A stretch of DNA of 64,000 bases. Source: Ceratopteris richardii (taxonomy: Eukaryota > Streptophyta > Polypodiopsida > Polypodiales > Pteridaceae). The notes below the pieces were generated by a model. The model did no database searches. It had not been told where the DNA came from and was given only the letters and a program-made list of their open reading frames with translations. The position numbers were made by a program, and so were the translations under genes. The stretch covers positions 20,698,267-20,762,266 of the forward strand of contig CM035431.1 in the NCBI GenBank assembly GCA_020310875.1. Direction: 5' to 3'. This document shows, one piece after another, positions 11,516-22,274 of the stretch (the stretch's first letter is position 1; every line of letters begins with the position of its first letter).

Positions 11516-12781
11516 TGTTGAAGAAGCACTCGCGAATTTGGCATCCAAACAAAAAGGAAGGGGAAGGAGAAAAGACAAAGAGAAGCAGAATTAAAGAAGC
11601 ACGACCAAACTGTACAACGTGCAGAATCAAGAAACCGAATCAAGAATTGTAAATATGAGAACAGGACGTGTAACAGAGTAAAGAACAGGGGAGTGCGCAT
11701 AACGCACATAAAGAAGGATCGTGGAGCATACCGAAAGTGAAAGGCACGGAAGAGCATGGAAGAATGAAGACTATATATATATATATCAATCAAGAATCGA
11801 GCGAGAGAGTGAGAGAGAGGAAATATAGCAGAAGCACAGAGACGCAGAGATACAGATATACAGATAGAGAGAGAGAAAGAAGACGCCAGAGATCGTGTAT
11901 GTAGTATAGAAGACACCATAGATCGCGTATGTAAAGATGAATAACAGAAACCTGAAATATCAGGTATTCATGTGAGAGAGATGGTAATAAGAAACTACTC
12001 AGTGTAGGAGAGTTTCTATAGCTTGAGTAAGAAGAGGCCAAGCTTGTTTGTACACATCTTCTCTAATAGAAAACACATGTTCATGTGGAAGCTCTGCGCG
12101 CATTCTTCGTATGAGTAGAATTTTGAATATTCTATGTTACGGTTAAAGTTAGTTAACAGTTACAGTTTCACCGTATACGTACTTTCGTTCACTTACGGTT
12201 TACTCAATAAATGTGTTTTTCGGGAAGAATCATGAAGTATATCTCGCACAATAATATAGAGTTTTGTATGAGACATAGCTTATCTTGTAGCTAGAAGTCT
12301 CTACTTTATACGGATCAAAGTTTTCAATAAAATGGATATGTACACACAGTACAAAGTCGGACCAAAAATAGCACTCTGAACTGATGAAGTTTTTTCTCTA
12401 AACTTCAGGAAGAGTTCTGTCAGTAAGGGACGTTCACTCATCACTTCCTTGTTTCACGTATAAACATTTGAAGCAATTACGAACAGATTTGAAGATCATT
12501 CCGGTAAATTTCGGTGACAGTCCAGTAACAGTCCGGTGAAGTTCCGGTGGAATTCCAAGAGAATTCAAAGCACAGTTTGAGTGGCAGGAGCCTTGTTAAG
12601 CTATTGTTGATTATAGAGGTGTTCTTACATCACTGTAGTTTAACACTAATTCGGTGGCGCAGCGATTTTCTGCAGGCTTGATAAGGTTCGAGTCTTTGCT
12701 GCGGCAGATGGGTGGTACCGGAAGCTTACTACTATGTGAGGTATAAAAGCGGTACTACCGAAGTCGTCGATCACCCCAACA
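11516..12781 (+). repeat. 3' LTR of copia A
   Basis: 1266 bp, TG...CA, collinear with 5950-7230 with scattered substitutions and small indels. Followed by the atcct duplication. Confidence 0.95.
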
Positions 12782-13776
12782 ATCCTCATTGGTCATCTTC
12801 TTCTTCAGAGATACCTTGTAAGGGCATGGAAAAATGCTCTAGAAAATACCTTTGTTTTGTAGAGCCTGCTTCAAAAGATTGTACAATGTAGTGTACACTC
12901 TAGTACTAACACCTGCTTCATCACATACCATCTTCTAAGTTGCTTGCAAAATCTTTAATCACTTGGGTTTTGATGTGATTTCCTATTTGTGAATCCAAAA
13001 TCATAAGCACATGTTTGTTGCTAAGACAAGAATTCAGAAACTTCAATTGATCCTCCATTGTTGAGGAAGCACTCGCATCTTCAACAAATGACTTGCACAA
13101 TAAGAAACTCAATCTAAAAGTCTTTTAACATAAATAAACAAGGGAAACACATACCTAAGTGCGTAAACACGTCGCTTCCATGCTCCACCACCAATTGAAA
13201 GAGCTTGAAAGGATGATAATGGCCGTTTCCTATATCTCATCCCAAGTGGAGTCTCTTTTAGTTGTGTAAGATTGGCTTTTAACTTTCTAATTGTGCTCTC
13301 CTTTTCTTCCACATCTTGTTGGAGTCTATTATTGTGCTCATCCAAAGATTTGATAGCACTTTCTAAAGTGTGTATAGCACTCTCTAAACAATGTATCTTG
13401 AAATGGTTGTGATGACATTGTTGCATCCAATAATTTGCTATAGATGTAGAATGGTTAGACAATCGCTTGCAATAGCCTAGCAGTCCATCTTCACCGCAAC
13501 CAAGGAATTGTAGAAATGTGGAGATACTATGGATCTAGGATGAACATTAGCCATTGGATCCAAGGGATACAAAGCACCATTCACCCAAAGATCAATATTC
13601 TTCTCTCCAGCTGCATGTCGTGCATTTTGAGAATCTATGTCATTGCTACCTCTAGTTGTTGGTGCAAATGTTGTAGGAACATGAACATGTACACTCTTTG
13701 TGTGAGGAGCACGCGCTGGTGCTAGTGTTATGTTTGTAATACATGTGAGTACCATGATGTTCCAAAAGTCCAACAC
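12782..13776 (-). pseudogene. RAG1-like gene, 5' part (pseudogene)
   Basis: Minus-strand coding remnant upstream of 4151-5949 before copia A inserted. Segments: 13776-13477 (rich in Pro/Thr/Ala, recognised as nothing); 13500-13155 with the Cys pair region GCGEDGLLGYC near 13490, followed by a predicted coiled coil with heptad leucines (about 13400-13270) and a GGGAWKRR block; and 13113-12787, containing MEDQLKFLNSC and a VSTRVYTTLYNLLKQAL helix reached by a frameshift near 12930. A TAG interrupts the last segment near 12845. Between 13154 and 13114 a 41-bp GT...AG gap keeps the frame, but this is unusually short for a plant intron. The start codon is not determinable; 13776 is only the end of the open frame. 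Confidence 0.4.
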
Positions 13777-14801
13777 CGAATGGGAAGAAGCACAGAGATG
13801 GCTGGAATGGCTAGTACAGTAGCTGTGTGCAAGAAAAAAAGTGTGTTTTGGTATGTGGATAGGTCAAAATGACTTTTTTCAGTATGTTAGAGGGAAAATG
13901 AGTTTTTTTTTCAAAAATTCATGTTTTGGGGCAACCAAAGTTACGAGTTTGATGATGTGGCACTTAACGTTTGGAGGGATTGTGAAAAGTATGTTTTTTT
14001 AAGTATTTTTTATAAAAATAAGACTAAAAAAGTTAAGTTCTGACATATACATAAAAGTATGGGCCATTTTGAATAAAGAATAGCTGAAAAAGAGACTTTT
14101 TCACAAAAGTCATTTTTTTATTCATAAAGATGGACGGATTTGATGAGGTGGAAAGTGGTTTTTCTCTCTCTCTATGTGTAGAAGAGAGAGAAGATCCTAG
14201 CTCAGCCTAAACAAAAGCCTACTTCAGCCTACCAAAAAGTGCTCTATTAAATGCACTTTGTCCCCTTAACAAAGTACAAGATTAAGCTTAATCCCTAAAA
14301 ATTAGGAATCCTTACAAGGCCCATGCAGGGTTCACTTGTTTTCCTAATGGATGACACTCCACTGAATGCCAAGGCAATTCAGCAAAGGCCAAGAGCCCTC
14401 AAGCATGGAGGAACTCACTCACATCCGGAGTGAGACCCGCACGGAAGGTCACGATATTCGCAAGAGCTTCCATGGCGCACTCAGAAACATACGAGAACAC
14501 AAAGCACACAAGGGTTGCAAACACACAAAGACACAATAGTGCCTAATAGTGGGAAGAACAAGATTAAGTAGAAACACTGGAAGAATCAGGTGGTAAGAAC
14601 CCTAATCATAACGCAGTATTGGAAATATACCAACATAATGATGACATGCATGCATTAACATAATCAAGGCAGCCACTAATCATGTTTAGGTAGGAAAACG
14701 CAACTATTACGGTCAGTCGGTCAACCGAAACAGAGAGATAAGAAAAGGAAGTCGAGTGAGAAAAATTATAAAAGAAAAGAAATAAAAATACCGATGGCAC
14801 A
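13777..14801. other. No gene recognised
   Basis: AT-rich DNA with homopolymer runs (about 13900-14130) and a short CT repeat near 14163. No reading frame, LTR end or RNA gene is convincing. Part of it may be the decayed 3' end and LTR of gypsy G, whose coding region stops at 14802, but I could not match it to the sequence at 19420-19880. Confidence 0.5.
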
Positions 14802-15941
14802 TCATGAAGATGAAGAGGATGGATAATAGGGGTGAAGCTTGGAGCCATTGATCCCTTTAGGAAGTAGGACACTGGTTAAGGTGGATAACCGAAAAGTTGT
14901 AGGTCCCACTCGTTCGGTAATGCGGTAGGGACCGAACCAACGCAATTTAAACTTTTCGGTGGACCTATTGAACTTAGCATTATAAAAGAGTACTAATTGG
15001 TTTACTCTAAACATAGGGGTTTTGAGGAAATGATCATGAGTTTTGGCTTGTCTAAGCTGCACTTCCTGCAGCACCAGGAAACTCTCAAGACGATATTCAT
15101 CCGGAGACCGTAAGGCCTCCAATTGAAAGGGAAAAGATTCATCCAATAATAGCTTCTATTCGAGGGCCACCCGCAGACTAGGAACCACCAGTTGCATAGG
15201 AGCAATATCTATCAATCCATACGCCAACTTGAAAGGAGTTGTTTTGGTCGCCACTTTGTATGTGGTATGATAAGCCCATAATACAATAGGGATAAATTGG
15301 TCCCATCTCTCTGGACAATCTAATACCAGTTTCTTTAAGATGTTCAACAGAGATTTGTTGGTGCTTTCAGCGAGTGCATTTGCTCGTGGATAGTAGGGTG
15401 AACTAAACTTATGCACAATCTAGAAGGTTTTAGTAAGCACTTGTATTAATGTATTTGCAAAGTGTGTACCTTGATCAATTACTATCTCCAAGGGTAACCC
15501 ATAGCGTGGAAAAATATCCTTCATCAAACATTTAGCTTTCACAATAGCTGTAGCTGACCGTAGAGCCCAAGCTTCAGCCCATCGAGTCCCATAATCCATG
15601 CATGTCAGAATGTATCGGTTGCTGGTAACCATCACAGGAGGAGTAATGGGGCCAATAGAATCCAAACCCCATTTTTGAAAAGGTTCAAGAGGCACAACTG
15701 GTTGGAGTGGAAAGAGGTGTTGCTGTAAGGGCTGATCGGAATGTTCACACGCATCTCACTGCCACACGTACTGGGTTACATCACGGTACATCGTAGGACA
15801 CCATAAACCACTCTGTAGGATCTTCCAGTGTGTCAGGTCAAGCGCAAAATGTCCTTCGGTTGGGGCAGAATGAGCCATTGTAATTACGGAAGCAATTTCA
15901 TGTGGGGGAACACATCTGAGCAACATGCCCGAGTGATCCAT
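14802..15941 (-). pseudogene. Gypsy G integrase region
   Basis: One frame with several stops (segments 15941-15756, 15695-15420, 15416-15156, 15146-14802). It shows the H2C2 lead-in near 15880-15760, the core motif KWGLDSIGPI with the first catalytic Asp near 15670, a second Asp in VIDQGTHF near 15475, and the Glu block SSPYYPRANALAESTNKSL near 15390. The C-terminal SH3-like tail KFKLRWFGPYRI lies near 14960. The polyprotein stop is at 14802 after a Ser run. It would integrate cDNA if intact. Confidence 0.85.
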
Positions 15942-15978
15942 ATAATATAACTGCCCTAAAATTAGCCAAAATCATCGT

Positions 15979-16720
15979 CTATAACGCATAAATGCCCCAA
16001 TTAGTTATAAATGCTATCTTTGGAATATCCTGTTCCGCCATTCGGACTTGGTTATAACCACTATAGCCATATAAAAGGGAGTACATCTCTTGTCCTACCA
16101 CATTGTCTAGCATTGTGTCCAAAAACGGCAGAGGGAATGGATCAGGTACGGTAGCAGCATTCAATTTCCGGTAGTCTATACATATCTATAATTGCTTATT
16201 CTTCTTAGGAACTATGACAATAGGAGAAATCCACTCCGCATGCTCGATAGGCACAATAAACCCCACCTTCAACAATCAATCAAGTTCTAGTTTGACTTGT
16301 GCCGCATAATGAGGATTCATTCTGTAACTAGGTTGTTTGATAGGCCGCACATCTGGTTTCAGCACTACCTTGTGTTGATAAATGCTCGGGTCCAACCCCT
16401 TCATATCCTGGTAATCCCATGCAAACACATCAGAGAATTCTCGTAGCAACTACAACAAGTTATACTGGAAGGTCTTGGATAGTCCCTCCTTAATTTTAAC
16501 TGGTCATGGGTTGGTTTCATCACCTAAGTGGCAGATAACCAATTGATCTTTCGATACGTAAAACTCCCGGGGCATCTCCAAATCGACTCCTCACTGAAGT
16601 AATTGTTGGAGCATCGTATCATCCAAGGTCTGTTCTGTAATCGACTCATGCTCACCGGTCAGTGGTACCATCGTACAGGCCACCGGACTCTAGTTATCAG
16701 CCACTGTTTGTAATCCACAG
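15979..16720 (-). pseudogene. Gypsy G reverse transcriptase, N-terminal remnant
   Basis: Only the fingers region is legible: the block AATVPDPFPLPFLDTMLD then YSGYNQVRMAEQDIPKIAFI (16164-15979), preceded by a heavily stopped stretch to about 16720. It breaks off after TNWGIYAL and the sequence passes directly to the integrase zinc region, so the catalytic YxDD palm and RNase H are deleted (about 1.3 kb by comparison with related elements). Confidence 0.75.
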
Positions 16721-16934
16721 TGCCAAGTGCCATCAAATCCTTATTGGCTTTAAGAAATGTTTCCTCTTCATCATCGGAGAGACCATCCAACATGTGTACA
16801 GGCTCCACTAGATATGGTCGTGCATGTCAGTCACGAGGTTTCATATCATCGAATAGAACAACATATTTTCGGTGGTTATTTTTAAAAACTAATTCATGTG
16901 CTGACCAGTCTTGCACTACCTTAGCTTGTTTTAG

Positions 16935-17249
16935 CTAGGGACATCCAAAGAGCAGATTATAGTCCAGGCTAGATTCTGGTAAGTCCAGCAGAATGAAGGT
17001 CATTTTGAAAACAGCACCTTGTAGAGTAATCAAAATGTCTCGCACCAAGCGCACTGGATGGACTTGAGATTGATCAGCCATGTGTACAAAAAATTGAACA
17101 CGTTCAATTTGCATCCACCCCATCCGTTTGCAAAGTGCTACTGTTGCTATGTTTACACCAGATCTGCCATCAATTAAGACTTGTGTGATTTTATGGTTTT
17201 TGTACCATACCGTAATCAGTGGTACCGTATGGTCCACCATTGGGTCCAA
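16935..17249 (-). pseudogene. Gypsy G retropepsin remnant
   Basis: Contains VLIDGRSGVNIATVALCKRM near 17175, a retropepsin active-site region whose DGGSG is read as DGRSG, and ends with the partner strand NLLFGCP near 16950. Normal position between gag and RT. Confidence 0.75.
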
Positions 17250-17841
17250 TTTTGATTGGATTGTGGCTGTTGCGAGAGCACTCGAGGATCTTGGACTGAC
17301 CTACTGCTGGAACTGTTGACGCACTCCAGGGACCAAAGCCAATAATTGACCCAAGGGCAATCTAACTGATGCCTTGGAGAGAGCATCCCACACCGAATCA
17401 GTTCTGGCTATTTTCAGTATGGTCTCTGGTATGGACTCTGGTATTGTGTGAGTCAGGTTTCGCCCTTCTGGTACTTCTGGCAGTATGCTTTGCTGCATCA
17501 TCGGAACTGGGTGAGGGAACACAGTTTGTTCCTACATCGCCCACTTGCTTGCTTTTGTAAACACCTTCTGTTGTTCACGAGTTCCAGGTTCAAAAATCTC
17601 TGCAGCTGGCTATTATTGCTTTCCTAAACGTGTTTGGACCACTGCTCCTTGCGTATCTACTGCTGAAATGTGCACCATATTCACCATTGGATGTTGTCGT
17701 TCCTTTTTCTTTTTATCATACTCAGTCGCATCTTTACAGAACCTTCGGATATGCCCACTTTCACCACAAAAATGACATTAAGGGGGCGGAGGAGATGCAA
17801 CTTCTCCGGATGGACCTGCATTCCACTGAGCTTCTCCAAAA

Positions 17842-19400
17842 TTATTTGATCGTCCTCCTCGATAATTCTTGTATCCCTGGAAAGGGGGTATTCCTCAATT
17901 GTGGTGGTACATAATGGCTGACTGGTTGTCCTTGTTCCTGAATGATGGCATTAACAGCTGCTCTGTTCTGTACCTTTACATTATACGGACAAGTCTCCGT
18001 AGTGTGCTCTGTTGTATGGCAAATGGCACAATACATTTGATTCAGAGTGCATGTTGAGCTGCTGTGCCCTAGATTTTTGCATTTGGTACAGTAAACTAGT
18101 TTCAAAGGATCCTCGTTGGATTGCTTGGACGCTTTCAGCCACTCTATATCTTCAGTGAATCCACCCATCTTATTTTCTAATTATAATGCCATAACAATTG
18201 CTACATGCAAAGTCATTCCACCGACACATCGTATGATCATGATCTGTTTCAATTGGGGCTTTAATCCGTTGATGAACCATTGAGTGATAACGTCGTCCGG
18301 TAGATTGGCATGCACTGGTGGTAACTGTCGTAAATGAGTCCGAAATAGCGTGGCATAATCCTGTACATTTTGGTGTGGCTTCTCCCTATTATTTTGCAAG
18401 TAATCAAAAATTTTGGTTGGGTTCTTCTTTAACCAAAATCGTTGCAAAAAGGCATCCTTCACATCATCATACTGCCGAAAGTGGTTCAAATCATATTCGG
18501 TTAGCCATCGTGCACCTTCATTAACCAAAGTTGACTGGAACACAATAGCTTTATACGTAGGGTCTACTGGGTAATTATGAATTGCATAATTAATCTCAAA
18601 TTTCCACACATGCGCATCGGGATCATATCTCGAAAAACCTCCAAATTTTGTGTATGTGACCCCCGCTGGTACCGGACACGGTGGAACAATCTGTTGTTGT
18701 TGTTGTGAGCCACTCATGGTACTGTTGTTGTTGGCATTGTTGTTTTCACCGAAATTTTGGGGAGATATCTCTTGATATTCCGGGACTGTATGGTCAACCT
18801 GCTCACTTTCTAGTCCTAAGATATCGTTGAACCGATTGCTTAGTTCAAAATCTAACATCCCTTCCTCAACTTTAGTGTCAAAATTGGCTAAACTTGCATC
18901 GAGAAATGGTGAATGCAGTAAGTTTCCATCGAACAGTACCACAGTTTCACCAAAAAACTTCGAATCGAGGCCAAGTAATAACTCTCACCGAAAATCGCCG
19001 AATTCTCACGAGACCCAGTTACACTATCACCGAAAGCGTTCTCACCAGATAACGCGAACCTATCATCGAAAGTGATCGAATTCGGACCCAATGAGGCGAA
19101 ACTGTCTTCACACTACACCACAGTACAACCAGAAATCACCGTACTTTCTTTAGAAGGGACCAAACTCTCACCGGAACGCACTGGATTCTTGCCGTGTGCT
19201 ACCGAACTGCCATCCAAATCGCCACTGTTTGGCTGAACTGAACCTTCTGCAACTGAACTTAATTGTCCTCCACTTCTACCACTAGGGGGTATTCCTAATA
19301 AGTTCTGAACTGCCCAGGGATGTTGATCTCTGCGGTATTTGCGGTATATCAAAGGATTCTTCTTCGAACCTTAACCTTCTTCTTCAATTAGCTACTCCAT
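17842..19400 (-). pseudogene. Gypsy G gag with zinc knuckles (frameshifted)
   Basis: ATG at 19400 overlaps the primer-site region, and two stops follow within 15 codons. A disordered Ser/Gly/Glu-rich N-terminus (19352-18890) leads by frameshift into a retrotransposon gag core (18942-18181) with VWKFEINYAI, KDAFLQRFW and QWFINGLKPQL. Two zinc-knuckle blocks, CTKCKNLGHSSSTC and CAICHTTEHTTETC, lie near 18095-17980. These are capsid and nucleocapsid parts. Confidence 0.82.
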
Positions 19401-19419
19401 TTCCCACAGACGATGCTAG

Positions 19420-19880
19420 TGTTAAACCTTTACTCTTTAAAGTTAATTGAACTTTGGGTTCTTGGGATGGTTAGGGGTCTGTAAACAGAGGCCCTGTTTG
19501 TATTTTCCCAAATCTACAAACTCAAAGTATACTCCTTCACAGACTACACACATTAACTATTTTGAATATAATTACCAAAATACTTCAACTCTACACGGTT
19601 ACGGTATACATCTTTACTTATTGCATTAACCCGTTAATCTTACTACTTCATTAAGACTTAATTAATTATTAAGCTTAATCAACAGAATTGACAAGTACTC
19701 ACATTACACAGGATCTCGGCAAACTGTGCTCCACTGCAGGCTCTCGCCTAAATGAACAGTCCGGCGACACAATGCCTACTGTTTTTCGCGACTCCTCTTT
19801 CATTAACTTGTAAAGAGTTACAACTTTTGCGCTACACCTTTTCACTATGCGTGCGACTTTTCAGGGTATGTTACAAAGTT
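19420..19880. repeat. Probable 5' LTR of gypsy G (limits uncertain)
   Basis: Begins TGTTAAACC directly outside the primer-site-like sequence, as an inverted LTR would. No second copy was found, so this rests on position alone. No gene is visible in it. Confidence 0.35.
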
Positions 19881-21020
19881 TAAGAGTTCCTTTCCGGGGG
19901 CTCACAGAAGGTTACTAGAAAGAAGGCCAATTGCAAGTGGAATAGAAAGTTATCTGAACTACAAGAAAGCCTGAGATATGCAAAAAGAAAAATAGAAGAT
20001 ATCCTCTCTCAAAATCCCTTGCACGGTAGAATTAGCTCGGGCTATGCTTGAGATTAGTCAAATGTTCAATCAGACAAACTCTGTCAAACCGGATTTGCAT
20101 TTCAAGGGCTTACTAGAAAGATTAGAGCAGATGGTAAACAAACTGCAGGTTTCTTTAACTCCATAGTCTCAACGAGTTGTTGAAAGAGAAAGCTCACCAG
20201 CGATGAGAGTTTATGTTCCTGATTCCATGGTTGGGGAGACACCTCTTTCAATTCAACAGTAATCTCAAGAGTTCTTGCGGGAAATACAAGAAGAGAAATG
20301 GTCCAAGGAGAAGGATAATCCCCCTCCTATTCCTGAAATTCATGACCTTCATGATCAATTTCCCCAAGATATTCCATCTATTTATGGAGACCAAGGAGAT
20401 CAACAAGAAGATCAAAGATTAGATTTTGAATCTAACTCCTTACAAGAGTTTCCACAATTCCCAGGCCCATGGGAATATGAATCTCTTCATATCAGAGCTC
20501 CCACAATATTGGTAAGAAATGAAGACTCAGTGGTTCCAAGGAACACTGATGTTATGAAGAACACTAAGGTTCATTGTCATCTCACCATAGAGGAGTTGCT
20601 CAAAGCAAAACCAGAGCTATGGAAGCATGTGGCAAATCAAGTTCATGAACTTGATTCCAATGCGCCGAAAGTAGGCTTGAAGCAAAAAGTACCAGAGATA
20701 CCTCTAGACAAAATAGGAGACATGAGTGAAGGTGAAGAAGGTAATACTTATCTTCCAATCACCTACCAAGGTTACACAACCAAAGCGATCATAGATTCAG
20801 GTGTAGGTGTTGCAATTGTGACCACCTCTTTGTGGAAGCAATGGGGAAGACCTGCATTAAGACGAACCAAAATGAAGCTTCAAATGACTGATGGCCATAT
20901 TGAAAGACCTCTAGGATTGCTTGAAGGGATAACTCTAACCACTTGTGATGTAGAGTTTGAGCACACCTTTGCTATATGTGACTTTGGCAAAAATAATGTC
21001 TATGAGATGATCCTAGTAAG
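19881..21020 (+). pseudogene. Gypsy H: gag C-terminus and protease (B family)
   Basis: Collinear with 38250-39590 of copy B. It starts abruptly near 19881 in the coiled-coil region after the knuckles and holds two stops before 20275. The main open part (20275-21015) contains QFPQDIPSIYGDQ, LDFESNSLQEF and the retropepsin AIIDSGVGVAIVTTSLW (near 20790), where B has DSGAG. It breaks off at YEMIL, where copia I has inserted; GRPF-like sequence resumes at 27407. Confidence 0.85.
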
Positions 21021-22052
21021 TGTTTGTGGAATTCAATCAACAATTGAAGTTTTGATGAAGGATTGAAGTCAAGAATCGAAGCAAAGATCAATTTATGAAG
21101 CATGAAGAAAGTACAAGTTCAAAAGATGAAGACTTGTATACATATGTACATTAATTTAGAGATAGCTCACTTATACCTTTTGTTTGGTTATGAGCTTGTA
21201 CATATTTGGCTATATATACAAGTAAAAAGTCAGGGCAAATATGAGGGAGCATGTGAAGAGAAGAATTAGAAGTATTTTGAGTCATTAGACACCTTAGAAG
21301 TGTAGGATATCTCTCTTATCACTCAGATGTAAAATTTCTCAGAAATGAAGAAAAGTTGCATCCGATATTTTTGTGTGTACTCCTTCTGTGTTTAATCTTT
21401 TGTGAAATGCTTTTGTACAAGTCTAAGTCTATAGTTGATTGAACTCTATACAATTTTTCATCTTCTAATTGTGATCACGCTGAGAGAATTAAGTGTAGGA
21501 ACATTCACATGTCTAGATGTGAAGAAGTGAAGTTGCAGGAGGTGCAAAATTGGATGCTAATGGTTTGGTCAGTTCTCCTTCCATAGTGTAAAGTTTTGAG
21601 GAACCAAGCACTCATTCTTTAAGTTGGAAAGTAAGCTACCTATGGCTAAAAGCATTTGAATAGACGGGTTGTAGTTTGGGAGAACTATGTGTTAGAAGTT
21701 ACATGTGTCAAAGTCAACTATAAAGAAGTATAGTTTTAGACATAGGTGAATTGTTTAGATCATTTCTCACGATCTACTGAGTCTTTTGTGATTATTTAAC
21801 TTGGAGAAGCTGTGCAAACTATAGGCAACATTTTGTGCAAAGTTTTATAAAAAACTTTACACATTTAATTAGTCAATGAGTAAGATATGTGCAGCAGACT
21901 TTCTGAGTAATTACTCTCTTCACAGTTTGTTCAAGATTTTGGTAATTGAGCATTGATCCTCCAAATTGGTAAAGGTTTTGAGTTATTCTTGATATAGAGG
22001 TGCTCTAACTTCAAGGATAGCTTTTGCTTTTGGAGATTAACACTCTCCTTCA
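21021..22052 (+). repeat. 5' LTR of copia I
   Basis: Begins TGTTTGTGGAATTCAATC (3' copy: TGTTGGTGCAAGTCAATC) and ends CTCTCCTTCA. Collinear with 26375-27406 with visible substitutions throughout. Confidence 0.93.
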
Positions 22053-22053
22053 G

Positions 22054-22066
22054 TGGTATCCAAGCA
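22054..22066 (+). other. Primer binding site of copia I
   Basis: TGGTATCCAAGCA one base after the LTR; a variant of the initiator-methionine tRNA site. Confidence 0.75.
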
Positions 22067-22274
22067 CGAAGCATCAAAATTGAAGAAAGGAGGATCCCGT
22101 GCAGTCATAAAGAATTCAACATTTGAAGATTCAAAAGGTAAAAGCTTGAGAGAAAAGCTTGAGAAGGAGGCCAGAAGATATCAAAATTTAAAGACCTGAA
22201 GGAACTTCATTCAAAGTAAAGGTACACTTATTACTTATAAAGGTTGAAGAATTTAATACATAGGTGAAGAAAGG

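Larger units (their letters stand above)
5945..12786 (+). mobile_element. Ty1/copia element A with target duplication atcct
   Basis: Element proper is 5950-12781. The 5-bp duplication atcct lies at 5945-5949 and 12782-12786. LTRs begin TGTTGAAGAAG and end CCCCAACA. All copia domains are present in order gag, protease, integrase, RT, RNase H on the plus strand, but three in-frame stops break them. The element sits inside the RAG1-like pseudogene; reading the flanks on the minus strand across the excision restores a continuous frame. Confidence 0.95.
14802..19419 (-). mobile_element. Ty3/gypsy element G (decayed, internally deleted)
   Basis: Coding remnants run gag, zinc knuckles, protease, partial RT and integrase on the minus strand. 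A sequence like a gypsy primer site (ctagcatcgtctgtgggaaa) lies at 19400-19419 just before the gag start. The region to its right, beginning TGTTAAACC at 19420, is probably the 5' LTR, but no second copy could be found on the left, so LTR limits are open. RT palm and RNase H are missing. This family differs from B, C, F and H. Confidence 0.8.

Noticed and set aside
14163..14190. CT-rich promoter or microsatellite near 14165
   Set aside because: Too short, and no associated gene or start site.
13777..14601. 3' LTR of gypsy G
   Set aside because: Expected here, but I could not align it with 19420-19880 beyond short AT-rich words, so I do not call it.
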